A stretch of DNA of 5,211 bases from Chloroflexota bacterium (GTDB taxonomy: Bacteria > Chloroflexota > Anaerolineae > Anaerolineales > Anaerolineaceae): positions 1 to 5,211 of the forward strand of contig DSBE01000101.1 of the NCBI GenBank assembly GCA_011053085.1, in the 5' to 3' direction. Below the pieces are notes generated by a model, which had not been told where the DNA came from, did not search any database, and saw only the letters and a program-made list of their open reading frames with translations. Made by a program: the position numbers and the translations under genes. Positions 1 to 5,211 of the stretch are shown here, in pieces (the first letter of the stretch is position 1; the number at the start of each line of letters is the position of its first letter).

Positions 1-1344
1 GAGTTACAGGCAGCCCGCAATCTGCAAGGTCCTAAGATCATCCTGCATACCGCTTATGATGACCGGGATGAAGGCATCTTTGTTGTCGATACCATCCGCA
101 GGCTGCTTGACCATGGCAAAGCTGCCGGTTCTGATTTCGCGGTCATGTACCGCACCAATGCCCAGTCCCGCCTGATTGAAGAAGCTTTCTTGAAGGCAGG
201 CATTGATTACCGCCTGGTTGGCGCTCAGCGCTTCTATGGAAGGCGTGAAATCAAAGACCTGATCGCCTATCTGCGCCTGGTTCACAACCCGGATGATGCC
301 GTCAGCTTTAGCCGCATCATCAATGTACCCAAGCGCGGCATCGGCGATGTCGGCCTGCAATCCATTCTGTTGTCTGCCCAAAAAGCCCAGATCAGCCCGG
401 GCCGCTTGCTTCTTTCTTTAGGCCTGGAAAAAGAAAAATCAGCCCTTGCAGATAGCCTGCCATCAAGGATTCTGCCCAAATTGATTTACTTTGGCGAACA
501 ATTCCTGTATTGGAGCGAAGCCAAAGAAGAACTGTCAGTGGCAGAACTACTGGATACCATCATTGAATCTATCGAGTACGAAAATTATCTGGAAGAAGAT
601 TCTGTCAACCGCGATACATCTATTGACCGCCTTGCCAACGTGCACGAGCTGCGCCGTTTGACTTATGAGTATAAGGACAGCGGGTTGGATACCTTTTTAG
701 AAAATATGGCGCTGGTGTCAGATCAAGACACATTGCCTGAAAACACCGAAGCCCCCACCCTGCTGACGCTGCATGCCGCCAAAGGGCTGGAATTTCCGAT
801 CGTTTTTATTGTTGGTATGGACCAGGATCTGCTGCCGCACAGCCGTTCAATCAGCGAACCTGAAGAACTGGCAGAAGAACGGCGCCTGTTCTATGTGGGT
901 ATCACCCGCGCCAAAGATCAGCTGTATCTGACTCGGGCTGAACGCCGTAGTTTTTTTGGCACTACCTCGACCACCTTGCCTTCTGAATTCCTCGCTGACA
1001 TCCCTTCTGATTTCATCGAAGTTGCAGGAAAGGCTGGCATCACCCGTCATCATCACCGAAATACTGGCTATGCGCAATTTGACAACAATGCCAGAGCCAC
1101 CCGATCACCTTCCTGGCTCGATTTTTCGCGTCCCGAAACCCGCCGGCAGCCCGAAGTAGATCCCATCTACCATATTGGCATGCGTGTCCACCACGCTCTG
1201 TGGGGAGAAGGCGTCGTGATCAACAGCTTTGTCGACGATGGCGAAGAAGCCGTGGATATTGAATTCAAAGAAACAGGCCTCAAAAAGGTGCTGGCCTCTA
1301 TTGTTAAATTAGAAATTTTAAGCGAAGGAGAAAATCATGTTTGA
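1..1344 (+). CDS. pcrA: ATP-dependent DNA helicase PcrA/UvrD (superfamily 1), C-terminal part; 5' end outside window
   Basis: The frame is open from base 1 and ends at TGA 1342-1344, giving 447 residues. PcrA/UvrD proteins are usually about 720-750 residues, so roughly the N-terminal 290, with the Walker A and B motifs, lie outside the window. Visible SF1A signatures, in fragment numbering, are motif IV (VMYRTNAQSR, 48-57), the 2B-domain stretch containing FYGRREIKDL and NVPKRGIGD, motif V (TLHAAKGLEF, about 256-265) and motif VI (YVGITRAKDQ, about 298-307). Residues about 390-440 (YHIGMRVHHALWGEG and onward) match the C-terminal Tudor-like domain that contacts RNA polymerase in PcrA/UvrD. 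A His-rich linker precedes it. By family, this is a 3'-5' helicase acting in nucleotide excision repair, replication restart and removal of RecA or stalled polymerase. An ATG at 145 is internal, because conserved sequence continues upstream of it. The end overlaps the next gene by 8 bases. PcrA rather than Rep is favoured by the C-terminal domain. Confidence 0.96.
   Translation, partial: ELQAARNLQGPKIILHTAYDDRDEGIFVVDTIRRLLDHGKAAGSDFAVMYRTNAQSRLIEEAFLKAGIDYRLVGAQRFYGRREIKDLIAYLRLVHNPDDAVSFSRIINVPKRGIGDVGLQSILLSAQKAQISPGRLLLSLGLEKEKSALADSLPSRILPKLIYFGEQFLYWSEAKEELSVAELLDTIIESIEYENYLEEDSVNRDTSIDRLANVHELRRLTYEYKDSGLDTFLENMALVSDQDTLPENTEAPTLLTLHAAKGLEFPIVFIVGMDQDLLPHSRSISEPEELAEERRLFYVGITRAKDQLYLTRAERRSFFGTTSTTLPSEFLADIPSDFIEVAGKAGITRHHHRNTGYAQFDNNARATRSPSWLDFSRPETRRQPEVDPIYHIGMRVHHALWGEGVVINSFVDDGEEAVDIEFKETGLKKVLASIVKLEILSEGENHV
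1325..1330 (+). promoter_or_regulatory. Ribosome binding site of the alpha/beta-hydrolase gene, inside the pcrA end
   Basis: AAGGAG lies six bases before the ATG at 1337, within the last codons of the helicase gene. It supports this start and suggests the hydrolase is translated from the same mRNA, possibly by ribosomes that have just terminated on the helicase. Confidence 0.8.
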
Positions 1345-2143
1345 TCACAACCTTTTAGGCAGCAGCCTCAAAGACGTATTTTACACACCCGATAACGACC
1401 CCGGTCGTTCTTTGGATATTTACTTTCCGGCAGAAATGGGTGAAAAATGGCCAGTGGTCATCAACGTCCATGGCGGTGCCTGGTCAGAGGGCAGCAAAGA
1501 TTGGTTGTGGTATTCAGCCGACTTTCCACAGCACAATATCGTAGGTGTCTCAATTAGTTATCGCCTCTCCCCTGCGGTCAAAGCCCCTGTCCACTTACAC
1601 GATGTGAAAACCGCCATCCGCTTTTTGCGCGCCAACGCCGACCGCCTCAATCTCGACCCAGACCGTTTTGGCATCATGGGACACAGCGCTGGCGGTCACC
1701 TGGTCTCTATGGCTGCCTTAACCGCCGATTTGGGTGTGTTGGAAGACAATACACATTATCCCGAATTTTCTGCTCAGGTGCAGGCAGTGGCACCCTGCAG
1801 TGGGCCATCATCGCTGGAAGGCATCCCTGTCTACGATCCGGAGTTATCAAAGAGTATCTTCGGCTCTGCTGAGCCAGGTTTGCCAATCTATCGCGAATAT
1901 TCCCCAATAACCTATCTGCGCGCTAATCTGCCGCCATTCCTCATTGTGCACGGCACCGCCGATAACGTCGTCGATGTGAAACAAGGCATCACCTTGCATG
2001 AAGGTTTGAAAAAATTCGGCAACCCCTCCGAGCTGGTACTGATTGATCAAGCTGACCATCTGTTTGCAATCGACGGACAATCGCAAGATGAACTCGTAAA
2101 ATCGAAAGTGATTCCCTTTTTCATCAAGTATCTGAATGGTTGA
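1337..2143 (+). CDS. Alpha/beta-hydrolase fold esterase (BD-FAE / kynurenine formamidase-like)
   Basis: This is a complete 268-residue protein with no signal peptide or membrane segment, so probably a cytoplasmic serine hydrolase. Landmarks are the oxyanion-hole motif HGGAW (45-49), the strand SISYRLSP (72-79), the nucleophile elbow GHSAGG (115-120) with Ser117, the acid in HGTADNVVD with Asp209, and the histidine in ADHLF, His241. Order and spacing give a full Ser-Asp-His triad, so the enzyme should be active. HGG followed by GHSAGGH is typical of the BD-FAE, kynurenine formamidase and hormone-sensitive-lipase-like carboxylesterases. The substrate (short acyl ester, feruloyl/acetyl ester or formamide) cannot be read from the sequence, and no tryptophan or polysaccharide genes sit nearby to help. 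The start is set by AAGGAG six bases upstream. The gene overlaps the pcrA end by 8 bases in another frame, so co-transcription is likely. Its stop codon TGA lies inside the -35 box of the SRP RNA promoter. Confidence 0.9.
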   Translation: MFDHNLLGSSLKDVFYTPDNDPGRSLDIYFPAEMGEKWPVVINVHGGAWSEGSKDWLWYSADFPQHNIVGVSISYRLSPAVKAPVHLHDVKTAIRFLRANADRLNLDPDRFGIMGHSAGGHLVSMAALTADLGVLEDNTHYPEFSAQVQAVAPCSGPSSLEGIPVYDPELSKSIFGSAEPGLPIYREYSPITYLRANLPPFLIVHGTADNVVDVKQGITLHEGLKKFGNPSELVLIDQADHLFAIDGQSQDELVKSKVIPFFIKYLNG

Positions 2144-2168
2144 CAGTCTTACCTGCCTGCGGTATGCT
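2140..2168 (+). promoter_or_regulatory. Sigma-70-type promoter of the SRP RNA gene
   Basis: A perfect -35 box TTGACA (2140-2145) is followed after 17 bases by TATGCT (2163-2168), which matches TATAAT at four of six positions. The predicted transcription start, seven bases after the -10 box, is about 2175. That is the first base of the closing helix of the SRP RNA. The -35 box contains the TGA stop of the upstream hydrolase gene. A strong constitutive promoter is expected for a stable RNA. This is a sequence prediction only. Confidence 0.82.
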
Positions 2169-2174
2169 TAGCAC

Positions 2175-2279
2175 GTCTGGGCGGGCCCGACGCGGCAGAG
2201 GCTATTGAACCTCGTCAGGTCCGAGAGGAAGCAGCGATAAGGTAGTCCCTCTGGGTGCCGTCGGTCAACCTGCCCAGGC
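2175..2279 (+). ncRNA. ffs: Signal recognition particle RNA, small bacterial (4.5S) type
   Basis: This is the RNA core of the signal recognition particle, which binds Ffh and targets nascent membrane proteins to FtsY and the Sec/YidC machinery. The diagnostic apical domain is at 2214-2235: GTCAGGTCC, a GAGA tetraloop of the GNRA class, then GGAAGCAGC. These carry the asymmetric and symmetric internal loops that Ffh recognises. Bases 2209-2212 (ACCT) pair with 2240-2243 (AGGT) to extend the apical stem. The ends form an 11-bp closing helix, 2175-2185 with 2269-2279, with only G-T wobbles as exceptions. A second helix pairs 2188-2191 with 2260-2263 and continues with interruptions toward the apex. 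Length is about 105 nt, close to E. coli 4.5S RNA (114 nt), with no Alu domain, so it is the short form. The 5' end agrees with the upstream promoter and the 3' end with the T run at 2281. The exact mature ends could differ by a few bases. Confidence 0.95.
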
Positions 2280-2288
2280 ATTTTTTTT
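2269..2288 (+). terminator. Intrinsic-type terminator of the SRP RNA
   Basis: Eight consecutive T (2281-2288) follow directly after the GC-rich 3' strand of the SRP RNA closing helix (2269-2279), with one A between. I see no separate strong local hairpin before the T run. The long-range closing helix itself (2175-2185 with 2269-2279) is therefore the likely stem. Some read-through into the methyltransferase gene is possible. Confidence 0.7.
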
Positions 2289-2313
2289 ATGAATAGCTCT
2301 CTTGCGGTATATG

Positions 2314-2318
2314 AAGGA
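2314..2318 (+). promoter_or_regulatory. Ribosome binding site of the methyltransferase gene
   Basis: AAGGA sits eight bases before the ATG at 2327 and fixes that start. I see no clear separate promoter between the SRP RNA T run (ending 2288) and this site, so the gene may rely on read-through or on a promoter too weak to recognise by eye. Confidence 0.7.
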
Positions 2319-2326
2319 ATGTCACA

Positions 2327-3217
2327 ATGACCGACCATCGCCCCATCTGTGATTATGAAGGATCAGAATACCAGAAAGTATTCTGGGAAGAAGGCGGGCG
2401 CGCCTACGAAGACGCTGCTGAGGCGGCTGCACTGGCAAAACTTCTGCCGGCTTCCGGCAATCGTCTGTTGGAACTCGGTGCTGGCGCCGGACGCAATACC
2501 CCCCGCTACCGCGGATTTGACGAAATCGTCCTGTTGGATTACTCCACCACCCAGCTGGCGCAGGCGCGTGAACGTCTGGGTGATTCACCCCGCTATCGCT
2601 ACATCGCCGCAGATGTCTACCACATGCCTTTTATGCCCGGTTTATTCGACGCCGCCACCATGATCCGCACTTTACATCATTTGCATGATGCACCGCCGAT
2701 TTTCCATGCCATTCGTGAATTGCTGCAAAAAGATGCGATTTTCATCCTTGAATTCGCCAACAAACACAACATCAAAGCCATTGCGCGCTGGCTGCTTCGC
2801 AAGCAATCCTGGAGCCCTTTTTCCAAAGAACCAGTCGAATTTGTCGCTCTCAACTATGATTTCCACCCCAAAGCCATTCGGGAGTGGTTATTTGCTGCCC
2901 AATTTGCTATCGAACGGCAATTGACGGTTTCGCATTTTCGCACGGGCTTTCTCAAAGCGCGTGTTCCCGCCCAGACACTGGCCAAATGGGACAACGCCCT
3001 CCAATGGACCGGGGATTTCGTTCAGCTGACACCCAGTGTCTTTTTGCGCAGCCGCGCCATCGGCCCTTCACAGACAGCCGCCCCAGGCCAATTCTTCTGC
3101 TGTCCTGTCTGCCGCACACCCTTGGAGGATACCCCGCCCCAACTGACCTGCCAGGAATGCGGCCGTTCATTCCCGGTGGTGAACGGCATCTACAACTTCA
3201 AGATCGATCAAGAATAA
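2327..3217 (+). CDS. Class I SAM-dependent methyltransferase with C-terminal Trm112/YbaR-like zinc ribbon
   Basis: This is a complete 296-residue soluble protein. Residues about 45-145 form a Rossmann-type methyltransferase domain (Methyltransf_11/25 class). They include the SAM-binding motif I ELGAGAG (49-55), an acidic end of strand 2 (LLDYS, Asp71), the motif II-like AADVYHMPF (94-102, Asp96), then FDAATMIRTLHHL and the strand FILEFANK. Residues about 150-250 are a family-specific extension I do not recognise. The C-terminus has CPVC (259-262) and CQEC (275-278), with spacing C-x2-C-x12-C-x2-C. It is followed by GRSFPVVNGIYNF, the pattern of Trm112/YbaR (UPF0434) zinc ribbons. Trm112 is a separate activator subunit of several rRNA, tRNA and release-factor methyltransferases in eukaryotes and archaea. 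In RlmA-type enzymes a zinc finger lies at the N-terminus instead. The substrate is unknown: an RNA, a protein or a small molecule or lipid is possible. The gene follows the SRP RNA and is in the same frame as the YitT gene 6 bases downstream, suggesting a two-gene unit. Confidence 0.88.
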   Translation: MTDHRPICDYEGSEYQKVFWEEGGRAYEDAAEAAALAKLLPASGNRLLELGAGAGRNTPRYRGFDEIVLLDYSTTQLAQARERLGDSPRYRYIAADVYHMPFMPGLFDAATMIRTLHHLHDAPPIFHAIRELLQKDAIFILEFANKHNIKAIARWLLRKQSWSPFSKEPVEFVALNYDFHPKAIREWLFAAQFAIERQLTVSHFRTGFLKARVPAQTLAKWDNALQWTGDFVQLTPSVFLRSRAIGPSQTAAPGQFFCCPVCRTPLEDTPPQLTCQECGRSFPVVNGIYNFKIDQE

Positions 3218-3223
3218 GCTTGC

Positions 3224-4150
3224 ATGAACAGGAAAGAACTCATTGCCGAAATCCGTTCCTTTCAGCCCGATCTTTCCTGGAAAAACCTGAAAGATTATGC
3301 CGTTATCATCTTGGGCGCCTTTGTGCAGGCATTGGCATTGCGCTTTTTCCTTGTCCCCGCCCAACTGATCAGCGGTGGCGTCAGCGGCATCGCCCAATTA
3401 ATCAACGCCTATGTCACCATCCCCATCGGTACGATTGTATTACTGGGAAATCTTCCATTATTTGTTTTGGGATATCGCTATCTGGGCGCGCTGCGTTTTG
3501 CCCTGCGCACATTTGTCGCGGTTGTATCTTTCTCGTTATTCATGAACCTGCTGGGGCAATATGCCCCTGCCAATATCACCAACGACCTTATCTTGCAGGC
3601 ATTGTACGGCGGGGTTCTCTACGGGGTTGGCAGCGGGATTGTCTATCGCGGCAAAGGCACCAGCGGCGGGAGTGATATTCTCTGCCGCATTCTCAACCAT
3701 TACACCGGCATATCCATCTCCCAGGGCTATCTGATCGTGGATTCGGCGGTGGTGCTGGCGGGTGGCTTTGTCTTCGGCTGGGATCTGGCACTCTACGGAG
3801 TGGTGGTCATCTATATTACAGGCATCGCTGCAGAATATGTGGCGGAAGGCAACAACAAGTTCCGCACCGCCTTCATCATCTCCAAACACCCCCAGGACGT
3901 GGCAGATTACATTTTACAAAACCTGGAGCGTGGTGTCACCATCCTGCCAGCTGTCGGTGCTTATACCCATACCGAGCGCCCCATGCTGTTCTGCACTCTT
4001 ACCGCTTCTGAAGTGCCCAAATTAAAGGCCGTTATTGCCGAGGCAGACCCTGACGCTTTTGTGGTGGTCGGACAGGCCAACGAAGCACTGGGCGAAGGTT
4101 TTCTGCCGCATCGCCAATCCACGAAAAATCACAACCGCAAGAAAATTTAA
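3224..4150 (+). CDS. YitT family membrane protein (DUF161 membrane domain plus C-terminal DUF2179 domain)
   Basis: This is a complete 308-residue integral membrane protein. Hydrophobic segments, predicted by eye, lie near residues 25-44, 66-84, 94-112, 122-141, 167-184 and 188-206. Family-typical motifs are GGVSGIAQLI (51-60), NLPLF (76-80), and the glycine-rich YRGKGTSGGSDIL (141-153). After the last helix, NNKFRTAFIIS begins a soluble domain of about 80 residues (212-293, DUF2179) with ERGVTILPAVGAYT, typical of the YitT/YpjC/YqfU group. A basic tail ends the protein. Length fits the family (about 280-300). No biochemical function is established, and transport is only suspected. The start is forced: the in-frame TAA of the methyltransferase gene stands two codons upstream (TAA GCT TGC ATG) and no other early start exists. 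No Shine-Dalgarno sequence is visible, so translation may be coupled to the upstream gene. The stop codon overlaps that of the converging gene. Confidence 0.92.
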   Translation: MNRKELIAEIRSFQPDLSWKNLKDYAVIILGAFVQALALRFFLVPAQLISGGVSGIAQLINAYVTIPIGTIVLLGNLPLFVLGYRYLGALRFALRTFVAVVSFSLFMNLLGQYAPANITNDLILQALYGGVLYGVGSGIVYRGKGTSGGSDILCRILNHYTGISISQGYLIVDSAVVLAGGFVFGWDLALYGVVVIYITGIAAEYVAEGNNKFRTAFIISKHPQDVADYILQNLERGVTILPAVGAYTHTERPMLFCTLTASEVPKLKAVIAEADPDAFVVVGQANEALGEGFLPHRQSTKNHNRKKI

Positions 4151-4821
4151 CCAGCAAACCGTAAGATAACCGCTGCCGCAATCGATATTTGTGCCAGGTG
4201 ATAGGTAATCATAACCCACAGCTCATTACGCGGCGGCCCGGGCAGCCTGGCAAACCTGTCATACGCCAGCAAGGAATCAGACAACACAAACAGCGCACTC
4301 CCTGCAATCGACAGAATGGTTGCTGTAGTTCCCCACGCAAGCCGAAAAATATTCAACAAAGCCATATACAACATCAGGTTGATAACAAGACTGTAGGCGA
4401 TTACCGGTAATTTCAAGCTGCCTTCCACCTTGCCGATGATAATGCGAAAAAAGAACGCAACGATCACAATCGGTATAACAGCCATCAGCAGCGCCCAGCC
4501 GGGTGAATTCACAGAACCACTGGCGAGAAAACCGATAATATAGGCGATGTGACCCAGAAAAAAAGAAGCCAGTCCCGCCTTAAAGAAGGACTCCCCCCAA
4601 AACATGAGAAAAATATCGCCGGCCAAACCCAGCGCCAGACCCACCACAAACAACCACACTGGCCATGACATAGTTGGCAGGTGCAGCACCAACCCCAGCC
4701 AGATTAAGGCTGTCGCCATGGGTTTGGTCAGATAGCGGATTTTCACAGACATACGCCGGGTTTCATACCAATCCCACAGGATGAACACCATCGCAAGGAC
4801 CAATACCAGGCTTTTAAGCAT
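4147..4821 (-). CDS. YhhN/TMEM86 family membrane protein, putative lysoplasmalogenase
   Basis: This is a complete 224-residue, very hydrophobic protein with about seven or eight membrane segments, starting at residues 3-18. Conserved YhhN (TMEM86) features are visible: LTKPMATAL with Lys33-Pro34, GLAGDIFLM with Asp69, FFLGHIAYIIGF with His91 and Tyr94, AYSLVINLM (about 142-150), ALFVLSDSLLAYDRF with Asp182, and the C-terminal YHLAQISIA (about 207-215). Conserved acidic residues in the helices are thought to form the active site of this family. Human TMEM86B and a bacterial homologue hydrolyse the vinyl ether bond of lysoplasmalogens, but many bacterial members are untested, so the activity is inferred. 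Length fits the family (about 210-240). The start is supported by GGGGAGG five bases upstream. That site lies in the end of era, whose stop is only two bases before this ATG, so the two genes are probably one transcript with coupled translation. The 3' end overlaps the YitT gene by four bases. Confidence 0.88.
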   Translation of the reverse strand: MLKSLVLVLAMVFILWDWYETRRMSVKIRYLTKPMATALIWLGLVLHLPTMSWPVWLFVVGLALGLAGDIFLMFWGESFFKAGLASFFLGHIAYIIGFLASGSVNSPGWALLMAVIPIVIVAFFFRIIIGKVEGSLKLPVIAYSLVINLMLYMALLNIFRLAWGTTATILSIAGSALFVLSDSLLAYDRFARLPGPPRNELWVMITYHLAQISIAAAVILRFAG

Positions 4822-4823
4822 GT

Positions 4824-5211
4824 TTACCTCCCCAGGGCAAACCCCAGATACTGCAGGATGTCAGGATTGTTGCGCCAATTCTTGTTGGTCTTCACCCGCA
4901 GCTCCAGGAAAACTTTACCGTCGGTCATTTCTTCAATTTCTTTGCGCGCCAACGTACCGATTTGTTTCAACATCAAACCGCCTTTCCCGATCACGATGCC
5001 TTTGTGTGATTCACGGTTGACGATGATGGTGGCATGAATGTAGGTCTGGTCGTCGTTTCGTTCTTTATACTCATCAATCCTGACCGCAATCCCGTGCGGT
5101 ATCTCATCACGCAATTCTTCCAAACACGCCTGCCGGATCAGGTCGGCAGCGATCTCACGTTCATAGAAATCTGTGATCTGTTCACGGTCGTAATAAAGCG
5201 GGCCTTCAGGA
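4824..5211 (-). CDS. era: GTPase Era, C-terminal part with KH domain; 5' end outside window
   Basis: The frame is open from the right edge to a TAA at 4824-4826, leaving 128 complete codons. Era is usually about 295-310 residues, so the whole GTPase domain (G1-G5) lies outside the window. The fragment begins with PEGPLYYDREQITDFYEREI, the linker and start of the KH domain, followed by AADLIRQ and EIPHGIAVRIDEY. The KH signature IVIGKGGLMLKQIG follows, with its GKGG loop at fragment residues 75-78, then ARKEIEEMTDGKVFLEL and the family-typical KTNKNWRNNPDILQYLGF near the end. By family, Era binds the 3' end of 16S rRNA through this KH domain, next to the anti-Shine-Dalgarno sequence, and acts as a GTP-dependent checkpoint in 30S assembly. 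A TTG at 5121-5123 is internal, not a start, because conserved Era sequence continues upstream of it. The YhhN-family gene follows two bases after the stop on the same strand. Confidence 0.96.
   Translation of the reverse strand, partial: PEGPLYYDREQITDFYEREIAADLIRQACLEELRDEIPHGIAVRIDEYKERNDDQTYIHATIIVNRESHKGIVIGKGGLMLKQIGTLARKEIEEMTDGKVFLELRVKTNKNWRNNPDILQYLGFALGR
4827..4833 (-). promoter_or_regulatory. Ribosome binding site of the YhhN-family gene, inside the era end
   Basis: On the minus strand the sequence GGGGAGG lies five bases before the ATG (4819-4821). The last sense codons of era (GGG AGG) provide it, immediately before the era stop TAA. This decides the start and points to translation shared with era. 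Confidence 0.8.

Noticed and set aside
145..147. ATG as the start of a 399-residue helicase
   Set aside because: Codons before it continue PcrA-like sequence (ending in SDFAV before MYRTNAQSR), so this Met is within motif IV.
4..381. A 125-codon open frame antisense to the helicase gene
   Set aside because: It is fully inside conserved PcrA sequence, on the other strand, with no recognisable domain. Such frames are common opposite moderately GC-rich genes.
2289..2330. A 13-codon frame (MNSSLAVYEGMSQ) ending in the ATGA of the methyltransferase start, possible leader peptide
   Set aside because: Its ATG directly follows the T run of the SRP RNA, so it has no ribosome site and may not be transcribed. 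It shows no attenuator-like codon run or hairpins.
2884..3675. A 263-codon open frame on the plus strand crossing the end of the methyltransferase gene and the start of the YitT gene
   Set aside because: It lies out of frame with two well-recognised proteins, spans their boundary, has a Pro/Arg/His/Cys-rich translation without any family pattern and has no convincing ribosome site. It is a shadow frame.
3536..3889. A 117-codon open frame antisense to the YitT gene
   Set aside because: It mirrors the codons of a conserved membrane protein and shows no family signature or start signals of its own.
5121..5123. TTG as a start for a short 99-residue protein at the right edge
   Set aside because: The same frame continues to the window edge with conserved Era linker and KH residues, so this is the inside of a truncated era gene.
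1..5211. CRISPR arrays, tRNA genes, insertion sequences, phage genes, toxin-antitoxin pairs or a new defence system
   Set aside because: I looked for regular repeats, cloverleaf patterns, inverted-repeat ends and small gene pairs and saw none. The genes are housekeeping or widely distributed families in compact order.

Overview
The window reads as ordinary, densely packed bacterial chromosome. It holds six protein genes, two of them cut by the window edges, and one small stable RNA gene. Base composition looks even (about half G+C by eye) and codon use looks the same across genes. I see no insertion sequence, phage gene, CRISPR array or tRNA. No stretch over 300 bases lacks a gene; the longest protein-free gap (2144-2326) is filled by the SRP RNA. 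Taxonomy cannot be fixed from this alone. The mix of a PcrA helicase with a C-terminal Tudor-like domain, a short SRP RNA without Alu domain, a YitT-family protein and a methyltransferase carrying a zinc ribbon would suit an environmental anaerobe such as an Anaerolineae-type Chloroflexota. That is a guess from gene style, not a demonstrated assignment.

Left part, plus strand: the C-terminal 447 codons of a PcrA/UvrD DNA helicase (1-1344), overlapped by 8 bases by an alpha/beta-hydrolase esterase (1337-2143). The hydrolase stop codon lies inside the -35 box of a near-consensus sigma-70 promoter. That promoter drives the 4.5S-type signal recognition particle RNA (about 2175-2279), which ends at a run of eight T.

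Middle, plus strand: a SAM-dependent methyltransferase with a C-terminal four-cysteine zinc ribbon of Trm112/YbaR type (2327-3217). It is followed in the same reading frame, after a stop and two codons, by a YitT-family membrane protein (3224-4150).

Right part, minus strand: the C-terminal KH domain of the GTPase Era (4824 to the right edge) is transcribed leftward into a YhhN/TMEM86-type membrane protein, a putative lysoplasmalogenase (4147-4821). That gene meets the YitT gene tail to tail, with both stop codons inside a shared TTAA.

Several genes are core housekeeping functions: DNA repair and replication (PcrA), protein targeting (SRP RNA) and 16S rRNA/30S maturation (Era). The others are envelope or lipid-related membrane proteins and enzymes of unknown substrate. 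They look like neighbours in compact transcription units rather than a single pathway. I found no convincing new multi-gene system. The points most worth a second look are the methyltransferase-zinc ribbon fusion and the compact SRP RNA cassette.
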